Shown here: in pieces, positions 35,561-44,493 of the stretch
Layout: the number at the start of each line of letters is the position of its first letter
Position numbering within the stretch: position 1 is the first letter of the stretch
Assembly: GCF_000941055.1 (NCBI RefSeq)
Contig: NZ_CP007202.1
Coordinates: 2,042,001-2,106,000, forward strand
Length of the DNA: 64,000 nucleotides
DNA from: Siansivirga zeaxanthinifaciens CC-SAMT-1
Lineage (GTDB): Bacteria > Bacteroidota > Bacteroidia > Flavobacteriales > Flavobacteriaceae
Reading direction: 5' to 3'
Program-made: the position numbers and the translations under genes
The notes under the pieces: generated by a model
Told to the model about the DNA's origin: nothing
Seen by the model: only the letters and a program-made list of their open reading frames with translations
The model's database searches: none

Positions 35561-38068
35561 ATGCATTATATATTAAAAGTCACTTTATGTTGTTTTCTGC
35601 TTTTCACTTGTACTTTTTATAATACTTGGTCACAAAATGTGGCTCCAGTTTTAACAGCTACGGGAGACCAGACTTATTGTCCTAAAAGTCAAATAAATAT
35701 TGTAACCGATTTTAATATTACAGACCCTGATGATACAGAAATAGAGGCCTTATTTGTCCAAATTTCTAAAGGATACGTTCAAGGAGAAGACAATCTTACA
35801 TTAACTGGTTCACATCCAAACATTTTAACCTCTTGGAGTGTAGAGCAAGGAAAACTTAAACTTTTTGGTTTAGGATCTAATCCAGTTAATTATAGCAATT
35901 TAATTGCAGCTATTAAAGATGTTGTTTTTGAAAGCACAAGCGATTTCCCTGTAGATAAAGGTTTTTCTATAACTATTGGAGATGCCAACTACTTACCTTC
36001 TACAGATCATTATTATGAATATGTTCCTAATCTGGGAATTACTTGGACATCAGCTAGAATAGCAGCCGCTAGTCGTACCTATTTTGGTTTACAGGGGTAT
36101 TTAGCAACTATTACATCATCGGAAGAAGCCCAGTTGTCGGGCGAACAAGCTGCAGGAGCTGGCTGGATAGGCGGAAGTGATGCAGAAACTGAAGGCGTTT
36201 GGAAATGGGTTACAGGACCCGAAGCTGGTACTGTTTTTTGGAATGGTTTAAGTAATGGTTCAACGCCTAATTATGCGAATTGGAACATTGGAGAACCCAA
36301 TCAGTTTGGAAATGAAGATTATGCCCATATAACAGATCCGTCAATTGGAATTAGAGGGGCTTGGAACGATTTACCAAATGAAGGTGAAGCATTTGGTCCT
36401 TATCAACCTAAAGGCTATATAGTAGAGTATGGTGGTTTACCTGGCGATCCAGTATTGCAAATTTCAGCGAGCACAAATATATATGTTCCCAAACTTACAA
36501 GTACTAATGCAGCTACAAGGTGCGGCAGTGGCGATGTAACTCTGGAGGCAAGCGCCATAAATGGTGATGTTTATTGGTTCGATACAATTACTGCTACAAC
36601 CCCCATACATATAGGCTCTTTTTTAAATAGAACATTAACTCAAACCACCACTTACTTTGTTATGGCTACAAATGGTTGTTTAATTGGAGAAAGAATACCA
36701 GTTACTGCTACCATTAATAATTTACCCGTTGTTCAATCTACGGTTGAATATAAAAACTGTGATTCTGATAACCAGCCAAACGATGGTTTTGCAAACTTTA
36801 ATTTAGATGAAATAACTCCGTTTATTATTGGTAATGCTACTGCTTTAGTAACAAGTTATCATCTAACTTATACCGATGCCGAATCGGAACAAAATAAACT
36901 ACCAACGATTTACAATAATACCAATGGTAATGTATTTTATGCTCGTGTTGAAACTTTACAAGGTTGCTTTGTTATTTCTGAAGTTTCTTTGAAAATTTCA
37001 ACCACATTGTTACCACAAAATTTTTCAACGTTACTCGAAGTTTGCGATGATGATGCTACCAATTTAGATGGTTTTCATAATTTCGATTTATCTCAAGCTA
37101 CTACAACGTTTTTAAATGAATTTCCAGCAGGACAAAATTTAAGTGTTCATTATTATGAAACTTTAGAGGATGCCGAGATTAATAAAAACGAAATTACTCA
37201 AATTACGAACTACACGAATAAAACAGCTTATTCTCAAGATATTTTTGTTAGAATTGAAAGTAATGATAATGGCGAATGTTTCGGACTTGGGAATTATTTA
37301 AAACTAAGAGTAAATGATTTACCAGAATTTCAGGTAGGGCAAACCAATTTTTTCTGTTTGAATAATCCAGAAACAATAACATTGTATACCTATAATACTA
37401 ATGGTGTTTTTAACTATGAATGGAGCGATGTAAACGGTATTGTTCTTAGCACTAGTAATACGATAGATGTTACCATGCCTGGCATATATCAGGTTAAAGC
37501 TATATCAAATTTGGGTTGCGAGTCCTTTGCTGTAAATTATAGCGTTTTAGAATCGGATACTGCAAAATTAAATAATGATGTTATTTGTATTGTTGAAGTT
37601 TCAGATAACAATAGTATATCTATTAATTACGATAATAACACCTTAGGCATTGGAAATTATGAGTTTGCTCTCGATAATGAAAACGGCCCCTATCAAGATT
37701 CTACCGTTTTTACGAATGTTTTGGCTGGGAGACACTTTATTTATGTGAGAGATAAAAATGGTTGTGGTACTGTTTCTTTTGAAGTTTTCATATTGGGTTT
37801 CCCGAAATTTTTTACTCCAAATAATGATGGGATTAACGATACATGGCAAGTTCGTGGTTTAGGTTCCGATTTTACTGAGGCTTCAAAAGTAAGTATTTTT
37901 GATAGATATGGTAAATTGTTGAAGCAAATAAGAGCCAAATCTAATGTTTGGGATGGTACCTTTAGAGGTGAGATATTACCAGAATCAGATTATTGGTTTA
38001 TCGCTGAATTAATAGATTTTAATGGTATGGTAACAACATATAAAGGGCATTTTACTTTGAAAAGATAA
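35561..38068 (+). CDS. C-type-lectin-like protein with T9SS type B sorting domain
   Basis: An 835-residue secreted protein. After the signal peptide (ending TWSQ, about residue 25) comes a cadherin-like repeat (about 30-145). A C-type-lectin-like domain spans about 148-292, with TWTSARIAAASRTYFGLQGYL, AGWIGGSDAETEGVWKWV and EPNQFGNEDYAHI, closing on GYIVEYGG. Several Ig-like modules follow (NLPVVQS, NLDGFHNFDLSQ types). The C-terminal 85 residues are a gliding-type sorting domain (FFTPNNDGINDTWQV, SIFDRYGKLL, YKGHFTLKR), the type B signal for the type IX secretion system. It is likely released to or held at the cell surface and may bind glycans or prey/host surfaces. Ligand unknown. Confidence 0.9.
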   Translation: MHYILKVTLCCFLLFTCTFYNTWSQNVAPVLTATGDQTYCPKSQINIVTDFNITDPDDTEIEALFVQISKGYVQGEDNLTLTGSHPNILTSWSVEQGKLKLFGLGSNPVNYSNLIAAIKDVVFESTSDFPVDKGFSITIGDANYLPSTDHYYEYVPNLGITWTSARIAAASRTYFGLQGYLATITSSEEAQLSGEQAAGAGWIGGSDAETEGVWKWVTGPEAGTVFWNGLSNGSTPNYANWNIGEPNQFGNEDYAHITDPSIGIRGAWNDLPNEGEAFGPYQPKGYIVEYGGLPGDPVLQISASTNIYVPKLTSTNAATRCGSGDVTLEASAINGDVYWFDTITATTPIHIGSFLNRTLTQTTTYFVMATNGCLIGERIPVTATINNLPVVQSTVEYKNCDSDNQPNDGFANFNLDEITPFIIGNATALVTSYHLTYTDAESEQNKLPTIYNNTNGNVFYARVETLQGCFVISEVSLKISTTLLPQNFSTLLEVCDDDATNLDGFHNFDLSQATTTFLNEFPAGQNLSVHYYETLEDAEINKNEITQITNYTNKTAYSQDIFVRIESNDNGECFGLGNYLKLRVNDLPEFQVGQTNFFCLNNPETITLYTYNTNGVFNYEWSDVNGIVLSTSNTIDVTMPGIYQVKAISNLGCESFAVNYSVLESDTAKLNNDVICIVEVSDNNSISINYDNNTLGIGNYEFALDNENGPYQDSTVFTNVLAGRHFIYVRDKNGCGTVSFEVFILGFPKFFTPNNDGINDTWQVRGLGSDFTEASKVSIFDRYGKLLKQIRAKSNVWDGTFRGEILPESDYWFIAELIDFNGMVTTYKGHFTLKR

Positions 38069-38104
38069 CAAATCTTTGATTATACAATAAGAGTTTATAA
38101 ATAC

Positions 38105-38141
38105 AAAAAAGGCTTGATTTTTATAAATCAAGCCTTTTTTT
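38105..38141. terminator. bidirectional intrinsic terminator
   Basis: Stem AAAAAAGGCTTGATTT / AAATCAAGCCTTTTTT with a 4-base loop, between the convergent lectin-like gene and the DUF349 gene. Confidence 0.92.
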
Positions 38142-38155
38142 ATACTTAGCATTAC

Positions 38156-40111
38156 TTAGTACAAATCTTTTATTTTGCTAAGTTTTGCTTCCCAAAGTTG
38201 TAAATTTTCTTGATGGGATTTTATGTTGTTATGAACTTCTTTTACTAAAGGATTATCATCATCTACATTTGTAAAAAATTGTAAATTATTTTCTAATTGA
38301 TTAATCTGTCCTTTTAATTCATCTATTTTTTTACGGATAAAGGTATGTTCGTAATCTAAATCTCTGGAGTTTTCTGTGGTATCCATGTTATCAAGTTTGT
38401 TTTCAAACTTGATAAGTTCCACCTCATTTTTTTCCATTTTTAAACCAGATAATACCTCGTCTACCGCTTTATTAAATTTACCTTCAATGTAGCGTTTATC
38501 GTTGGGTACACGACCTAAATCTCTCCATTTATTAATAAATTCTTTTACTTTTTCAATATCGTCTGCTTTTTTACCACTTGGTTTAAAAGCTTTTAGACCG
38601 TCTAAAATGTTAAGCTTAGCGTTAAAAGCGTCTAAACTTTCTTTGTTGGCCTCATTCTTTTTAGCATGAAGTTTATCAAAATAAGCATTACAAGCTGTTT
38701 TAAAACGCTTCCAGATTTTATCGCTGTCTTTGCGTGGCACATGACCAATTTTTTTCCAGTCGTTTTGAATTTTCTTCATAAGAGGCGTCGTAACTTCAAA
38801 ATCATCACTATCCTTATTATCTTCAGCTATTTTAATTAACTCTAATTTTTTTTGAAGATTGGTGTATTGGTCTTTCTTTAAGCTTTTATAAAAGTTGTTT
38901 TTTAATTTATTGAAATTTTTAACCGCTTCTTTAAATTTTGTCCAGGTTTCTTCATTAACTTTTAAAGGTACTTTGCCTGCATTAAAAAAAGCTTCTCTTA
39001 AATCTTCAACTTGCTTAATTTTGTTTTGCCAAGCATTATGAGAATTGTTTTCCTGCGATGAAATCGCATTTATTTTGTCTATTATCTCCAGCTTTTTCTC
39101 TAAGTTTTTCTCGTAAACTTTATCTATTTCCTGATAGTATAATTGACGTTTATCGTTTATAGTTTTTGTGGCTGCTTTAAATTTTTCCCAGATCTCTTCA
39201 CGATGTTCTCTGCCAACTGGGCCAAGTTCTTCTTTCCACATTTTGTGTAGCTCTTGAAGTTCTCTAAAAGCACGCATCACATTATCGTCTTTGGCTAATT
39301 CTTCGGCCCTTTCAATAATTTTTAGTTTTTTTTCTAGATTATGTTTAAAATCTAAATCGCGTAAATCTCTGTTTAAGTGTAAAAAGTCATAAAACATTTC
39401 AACTTGATGGTGATAGCTATTCCAGGCATTGTTGTATTTATCTCTTGGAATAGGCCCTGTATTTCGCCATCTTTCTTGTAGTTCTTTAAAATGTTTGTAG
39501 GTTGTATTTATGTTTTCTTCAACATTTAGAAGTCCTTTAAGTTCTTCAATAATTTCTAACTTATCGGCTAAATTTTGTTTTAAGTTTTTTTCTAAATTTT
39601 GATAATGTTCGTTTAATTTTCTTCGGTATTCCTTGTAAGCTTCTTTATAGCGTTTCTGTACTGGAGAAGCATAATAAAAATCAATTTCATTGCCACCTTC
39701 ATTTAAAAAATCTTCTTTTTTCTCGTCTAATAAGGCTTGAAATTTTTCTTTAAATTCATTGTTTATAGCTTCAACATGCGATTTAATAGCCTGAATTTTT
39801 TCATTTTTAAGTAAATGCTCTAATTCTATAGCCAGGGCTTCTAACGACATCGTGTCGTAGGCTTTTACTTCAATGGTATGACGCTCTTTATTGCCTTCAT
39901 CTTCTGCATCTTCTGCATTCGAATCTTCAATCTCATTTAATACATCATCATCCTCATTATTATCTTTTTCTAAAGTTTTATCAACCTTAGTTTCAATTGT
40001 ATTATCTGGATTTACAGTTTCATTTGTGGTTGACTTGTCTTCAGAATGGTTTTCTATCTTTGAAACTTGGTCGTCACCTTCTGTTTGCGGCAATTTATCT
40101 ATATCTGACAT
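38156..40111 (-). CDS. DUF349 repeat coiled-coil protein
   Basis: A 651-residue cytoplasmic protein. Residues 1-85 are highly acidic and probably disordered. The rest contains about six tandem DUF349 units, recognisable by repeated pairs such as ELQERWRNTGPIPRDKYNNAW, KMWKEELGPVGREHREEIWEKF, DWKKIGHVPRKDSDKIWKRF and KWRDLGRVPNDKRYIEGKF. Each unit is a helical hairpin, so the protein should be an elongated rod. No enzymatic residues are apparent; function is not known. Monocistronic, with a terminator downstream. Confidence 0.85.
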   Translation of the reverse strand: MSDIDKLPQTEGDDQVSKIENHSEDKSTTNETVNPDNTIETKVDKTLEKDNNEDDDVLNEIEDSNAEDAEDEGNKERHTIEVKAYDTMSLEALAIELEHLLKNEKIQAIKSHVEAINNEFKEKFQALLDEKKEDFLNEGGNEIDFYYASPVQKRYKEAYKEYRRKLNEHYQNLEKNLKQNLADKLEIIEELKGLLNVEENINTTYKHFKELQERWRNTGPIPRDKYNNAWNSYHHQVEMFYDFLHLNRDLRDLDFKHNLEKKLKIIERAEELAKDDNVMRAFRELQELHKMWKEELGPVGREHREEIWEKFKAATKTINDKRQLYYQEIDKVYEKNLEKKLEIIDKINAISSQENNSHNAWQNKIKQVEDLREAFFNAGKVPLKVNEETWTKFKEAVKNFNKLKNNFYKSLKKDQYTNLQKKLELIKIAEDNKDSDDFEVTTPLMKKIQNDWKKIGHVPRKDSDKIWKRFKTACNAYFDKLHAKKNEANKESLDAFNAKLNILDGLKAFKPSGKKADDIEKVKEFINKWRDLGRVPNDKRYIEGKFNKAVDEVLSGLKMEKNEVELIKFENKLDNMDTTENSRDLDYEHTFIRKKIDELKGQINQLENNLQFFTNVDDDNPLVKEVHNNIKSHQENLQLWEAKLSKIKDLY

Positions 40112-40230
40112 TTTAAAAAATGTTAAGGTTCGTAATTTAGCTTTTGTGTTAAAGATACTAACAAGTAAAGTATTTACAAAGTATTTTATAAAGTACTACC
40201 CGATAGATTTAATATGTAAATAGAAAAACA

Positions 40231-40968
40231 TTAAGAATTCCATATAGACCAAGCCTTTTCGGCTTGTAAAACAAGCATATTCAAACCGTTTAAAATGGTG
40301 GCCCTTTTTTGTTTTCCGAAGCTTAAAAATTTGGTTTCGGCCGGATTGTATATTAAATCGAATAAAATATGGTTTTCGGTTATGGCATCGTAAGGTATTT
40401 CAGGGCAATTTTCGATGTTTGGAAAAGTACCTAGAGGCGTGCAGTTTATAATAATAGTATGTTCTTTTATTACTGAATTAGTTAGGTTTTGATACGTATA
40501 AGCAATGCCCTCGGTTAAATTTCGAGATACATATTTGTAATTTATACCCAGTTGTTTTAGGCTATAAGCGACTGCTTTGCTTGCTCCGCCTGTACCTAAA
40601 ATGAGTGCGTTTTTATGTGAAGATTTTAAATAGGGTTGTAACGATTTTTTGAATCCGTAACAATCTGTATTATAACCTACTAACTTTCCTTTTTTAGTGA
40701 TTTTAATGGTGTTTACAGCACCAATTTCTTTAGCTTTTTTATTGATTTTATCTAGAAAAGGCATGACCTCTTGTTTATAAGGAATAGTTACGTTTAACCC
40801 TTTTAAATTTTTGGTATTTTCAATTATGGCAGGTAATTTTTCGATGGAGTCGATATCAAAATTTTCGTAAGTTGTGTTTTCTATGCCTTCTTTTTCAAAT
40901 TTTTCTTTAAAATATGTTCTTGAGAATGAATAGGAAATATTTCTTCCTAAAAGTCCTAATTTATTCAT
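40231..40968 (-). CDS. aroE: shikimate dehydrogenase
   Basis: Reduces 3-dehydroshikimate to shikimate with NADPH in aromatic amino-acid synthesis. From ATG 40968 the protein has 245 residues and begins MNKLGLLGRNISYSFSRTYF, with the substrate-binding SxS pattern. NVTIPYKQEVM holds the catalytic Lys, NTDCYGF the catalytic Asp, and LGTGGASKAVAYSLKQLG the NADPH loop. The C-terminal DLIYNPAETKFL and NGLNMLVLQAE motifs are normal. The start overlaps the DUF368 gene stop by 8 bases, so it is translationally linked to it. The 17-codon longer frame upstream is disfavoured because it lacks AroE similarity. Confidence 0.93.
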   Translation of the reverse strand: MNKLGLLGRNISYSFSRTYFKEKFEKEGIENTTYENFDIDSIEKLPAIIENTKNLKGLNVTIPYKQEVMPFLDKINKKAKEIGAVNTIKITKKGKLVGYNTDCYGFKKSLQPYLKSSHKNALILGTGGASKAVAYSLKQLGINYKYVSRNLTEGIAYTYQNLTNSVIKEHTIIINCTPLGTFPNIENCPEIPYDAITENHILFDLIYNPAETKFLSFGKQKRATILNGLNMLVLQAEKAWSIWNS

Positions 40969-41980
40969 TGATTTTTTTTGTTTTTTGTCCGTAATATTCC
41001 AGCAAGAGTACAATGGCAATTCCTATAAATATGAAGCCTATAGCGTAATAGGTTTCGGCGTTGAGCTGCGGAGAGTAGCGTTGGTAATTCTCTATAACTT
41101 TTTCACCTCTGGAATCGATGAGAATATCTCCTGAATCGGATAATTTATAAATAGTCTCTTTCCAAGGCCAAACGACACCCAGTGAACCAACAATAAACCC
41201 TATGATGGACGAAAGTGTGATGCTTTTATAATGTTTTAAAATATAACTTAAAAGATGTGAAAATGTAACTAATCCCGTTATAGAGCCTAAAGTAAAAACA
41301 ACGAGCACTTTTAGTAAACGAATGCGTTCCGGACTGGAGATTGATTGAAAATCACCTTTTAAAAGATCGTAAAACGAATCGTAAAGCGCGTTTACAGAAT
41401 CGACTAAAAGTAGCACATAATTACCCAATAAAATTAGAATAAATGAGCCCGAAAACCCGGGAAGTGTCATGCCAGAAACACTAATTATTCCACAAAAAAA
41501 CACAAACCAAAGGTTGTCATTTTCTTTTGCAGGATTTAAAAAACTAATGCTTAAACCTAAAACAATTCCAATAATTAAACTGGTAACTGTTTTGTAATTC
41601 CAGTCTTTAAAGTCTTTATTAATATAATATATAGAGCCAATTATCATTCCGAAAAAAACGCTCCAAACGTAGAGTTCATAATGTTTTATAAGGTAATCTA
41701 GAATTTTTGATATGCTGAAATAGCTTACAATCATTCCGAAAAATAAGAGGCTTAAAAAGCGCCCATTAATATATTTGTAAAAACTTTTAAAACGGCCGTT
41801 TAAAAGTAATTTTAAAGCTTTTCGGTTTACTTTTTTTAAGGAATAAATAAATTCTTCGTAGAACCCTGCAACAAAAGCCACAACCCCGCCAGAAACTCCC
41901 GGAACTTTATTGGCAGCACCCATTCCTACGCCTTTTAAAACTAGGAATATTTTGTCTTTTAAAGTTCGGGTACTTTCCAT
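40961..41980 (-). CDS. DUF368 membrane protein, second of a tandem pair
   Basis: A 339-residue polytopic protein with about nine membrane segments. The N-terminal GMGAANKVPGVSGGVVAFVAGFYEEFI and the internal ISVSGMTLPGFSGSFILILLGNY are two copies of the DUF368 signature, related by internal duplication. DUF368 proteins (PopT) have been implicated in returning undecaprenyl phosphate across the cytoplasmic membrane, which would recycle the lipid carrier for cell-wall and O-antigen synthesis. It starts two bases after the stop of its paralog and overlaps aroE. Compared with the paralog it has a longer C-terminal loop (about residues 265-310). Confidence 0.88.
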   Translation of the reverse strand: MESTRTLKDKIFLVLKGVGMGAANKVPGVSGGVVAFVAGFYEEFIYSLKKVNRKALKLLLNGRFKSFYKYINGRFLSLLFFGMIVSYFSISKILDYLIKHYELYVWSVFFGMIIGSIYYINKDFKDWNYKTVTSLIIGIVLGLSISFLNPAKENDNLWFVFFCGIISVSGMTLPGFSGSFILILLGNYVLLLVDSVNALYDSFYDLLKGDFQSISSPERIRLLKVLVVFTLGSITGLVTFSHLLSYILKHYKSITLSSIIGFIVGSLGVVWPWKETIYKLSDSGDILIDSRGEKVIENYQRYSPQLNAETYYAIGFIFIGIAIVLLLEYYGQKTKKINE

Positions 41981-41982
41981 TT

Positions 41983-42900
41983 TTATTTTTTTGATCCTAT
42001 TTTTTCTAAAATAAAAATAGTTAAAAAACCTAGAATCATTAAAATGATAGCAAAAGTTAATTGGTTATTTCCTTCAAAAGAAAAAGGCGAGATGCTTTCT
42101 TGTATAAAAGGGACTTTAATTCCTTTAGAATCGGTATGCCACGCTAAGGTTTTTTTCCAGGGCCAAACCTTATTTAGGGAACCAAAAACAAATCCTGTTA
42201 AAAGTGCTAAAGTAATATTATGATAATGTTTAAAAAGCCATTTTAAAATATGACTAAAACTGAGCAAACCTATTACGGCACCGGCTATAAAAACAAATAT
42301 TTTTTTGATATCAACATCGTGAATGGCGTCGCTTAAAGTTTTATAGGCTCCAAGAATAATTAAAATAAACGATCCCGAAATACCTGGAAGAATCATGGCG
42401 CAAATAGCTATGGCACCTGCAACAAACAAAAACCAAGAATTTTCGTTTGTGTCCATAACGGGCAGTGTTGTAATTATAAATGCAGATATAGTTCCTAAAG
42501 CTAGAGCTATAAACACAGGAAGATTCCATTTAGTGATTTGCTTTGCAATAAAAAAAATGCTGGCTACAATAAGACCAAAAAAGAAAGACCAAATAAGTAC
42601 CGGGTGGTTTTCTAATAAATACTTAGCAAGACGCATAAAAGAGATGTAGCTTACAACAATGCCACTTAATAAAGCTAATATAAAATTGCCATTTATTTGG
42701 CTCCAAAACGTTTTTATTTCTCCACTAAAAAGCGATTTAATTGTAGATGGTTTTACATTACTAATGGTAGCAATAAGTTCTTCGTAAATCCCCGATATAA
42801 AGGCAATGGTTCCTCCAGAAACACCAGGTACAGCATCTGCAGCACCCATGGCTAAACCTTTGAGAGAAATAACTAAGTAATCTTTAAAACTTCTTGACAT
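41983..42900 (-). CDS. DUF368 membrane protein, first of a tandem pair
   Basis: A 305-residue paralog of the next gene. Signature segments are GLAMGAADAVPGVSGGTIAFISGIYEELI near the N-terminus and AICAMILPGISGSFILIILGAYKTL around residue 170. The WPWKKTLAW segment near residue 245 matches WPWKETIYK in the partner. Both proteins keep both halves of the internal repeat, so neither looks degenerate. Heading a three-gene unit with its paralog and aroE, it probably works in undecaprenyl phosphate recycling, alone or as a heteromer. Confidence 0.88.
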   Translation of the reverse strand: MSRSFKDYLVISLKGLAMGAADAVPGVSGGTIAFISGIYEELIATISNVKPSTIKSLFSGEIKTFWSQINGNFILALLSGIVVSYISFMRLAKYLLENHPVLIWSFFFGLIVASIFFIAKQITKWNLPVFIALALGTISAFIITTLPVMDTNENSWFLFVAGAIAICAMILPGISGSFILIILGAYKTLSDAIHDVDIKKIFVFIAGAVIGLLSFSHILKWLFKHYHNITLALLTGFVFGSLNKVWPWKKTLAWHTDSKGIKVPFIQESISPFSFEGNNQLTFAIILMILGFLTIFILEKIGSKK

Positions 42901-42952
42901 ATTTAATTTTTAAACTAAAAATCAAATATATGTATTTTAAATAAACGGGCGT

Positions 42953-44341
42953 CTATTGTTTTTCCTTTAGTATGTTTTTTACAACAACTTTATTCAGTAT
43001 TTCAGGAAAAAGTTCGTCTAAAATAAAAGCATAGTCTTCATTATGCTTTAAAGCATTTTTTAGGTGAAAAATACCTTTGGTATTTTCGTTAACTAGTAAA
43101 TAGGCGCCAGCCAAACGGTATTCTATTTCGGCATTTTCAGGATAAAATTCAATAGCTTGCTCAAAATTATAAATAGCGGCTTCGGGTTCCCCTAGTTTAA
43201 TTAACAAATCGCCTCTAGAAAGCCAAGTGTTTAGTTCGTAATTTCCTAGTTCTAAGGTTTTTTTAAATCCGCGCTCAGCTTCTTCAAATAAATTTATACG
43301 CTGGTTAATTTGCGAATATAATTTCCAATAAGTCACATTTTCATGATCTATATTAATGGCTTTATTAATATAATATAGAGCTTTTTGGTAATTTCTTTTT
43401 CTATTGTAATATTTTGTAATAGCAATCCAGCCTTTATCTAATAAAGGATCCTCATGCACTGTTTTGTAATAATATTGAACTGCTAATTCGTCGTTTTTTA
43501 ATTTTTCGTAACAGTTTCCAATTCTTAATAAAGCAAACGATGTGGGATCGTCTAATTTTAGTGTAACGGTATAATTTTCTATAGCTTCTTCAAAACGTTT
43601 TAGTTTCTCTAAAACTTTTCCGCGCTCTAGGTAGGCTCCAACAAATGTATCGTCTGAAATAATAGCAAAATCGTAAGCTGCTAGGGCTTTTTTGTAGTTT
43701 TTTATGTAGTAGTATTGCTTGCCTAATTGATGCCAAGCAACTTCGCAATATGGATTTTTATCTAAAAATAAATTCAAGTATTCAATAGCTTCGTCGGTTT
43801 GATTTAAAAACTCGAAACAATAAATAATGTTGTATAAGGCAGAGTAGTCTTCAATATCTTCTTCCAGACATTTCATGAAATACTCTTTGGCTTCTTCAAA
43901 TCGGTCCAAGAATAAATACTCCATGCCAATTAACGAATATATATCTACAACATCATCGGTAAGTTTTAGCGCTATTTTTAAGACATCAATAGCTTGCTCA
44001 TGTTCGTCTTTTTTAGAAAAAATATTGGCTTTTTGAATAAAAATTTCTTCGTTTGTTGGATCTAGAAGATAGAGTTCACTTAATAAATTATCTGCTTCAA
44101 TTAACTTGTCCTCGAAAACATAAACTTCAACTTTAAAAAGTTTAAGATTTATGGAAGTTGGATGTTGTTCTAGCCCTAATTTTATAGCTTTTTTTGCTAA
44201 AGCTATTTTACCTTGATTTAAGTAGTGGTGAATGATGTTTTCAAATTCTTCAGAATCGAAAAATAAAACATGATTGGTTTTTAGCATCGATTCAAACTTG
44301 GTTAAGGGCAGATTGTTATTGTCGTCTTGACTAAACTCCAT
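42953..44341 (-). CDS. TPR-repeat protein
   Basis: A soluble protein of 462 residues (from ATG 44341; a GTG two codons upstream is also possible). It consists almost entirely of tetratricopeptide repeats, about eleven, with the usual spacing of Ala/Gly at positions 8 and 20 and Pro at the end of each unit (for example AWHQLGKQYYYIKNYKKALAAY, YWKLYSQINQRINLFEEAERGF). There is no signal peptide or membrane segment, so it is presumably a cytoplasmic protein-interaction scaffold. It is 53 bases from the DUF368 gene and may belong to the same transcript. Partner unknown. Confidence 0.87.
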   Translation of the reverse strand: MEFSQDDNNNLPLTKFESMLKTNHVLFFDSEEFENIIHHYLNQGKIALAKKAIKLGLEQHPTSINLKLFKVEVYVFEDKLIEADNLLSELYLLDPTNEEIFIQKANIFSKKDEHEQAIDVLKIALKLTDDVVDIYSLIGMEYLFLDRFEEAKEYFMKCLEEDIEDYSALYNIIYCFEFLNQTDEAIEYLNLFLDKNPYCEVAWHQLGKQYYYIKNYKKALAAYDFAIISDDTFVGAYLERGKVLEKLKRFEEAIENYTVTLKLDDPTSFALLRIGNCYEKLKNDELAVQYYYKTVHEDPLLDKGWIAITKYYNRKRNYQKALYYINKAINIDHENVTYWKLYSQINQRINLFEEAERGFKKTLELGNYELNTWLSRGDLLIKLGEPEAAIYNFEQAIEFYPENAEIEYRLAGAYLLVNENTKGIFHLKNALKHNEDYAFILDELFPEILNKVVVKNILKEKQ

Positions 44342-44493
44342 AAGCACATTTATTAATGTTCTACATGTTTAAATTTAAGCTTCTATTTTATTTAATATGC
44401 TGAAAAGCTTAAATGTTTTTAACAAAGTAATGAACAGGTACCGTGTTTTGTGATTGTTTTTAAGGTTTTTGTGTTGATTTTCAGAAGATTGAA

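Noticed and set aside
39891..40223. Ser-rich plus-strand open frame opposite the 5' part of the DUF349 gene
   Set aside because: It is the complement of the acidic, repetitive N-terminus, which produces Ser-rich antisense translation; no promoter or ribosome site.
40961..42900. Tandem DUF368 genes as one gene split by a frameshift
   Set aside because: Each gene has both halves of the internal family repeat and its own ATG, so these are two paralogs and not fragments.
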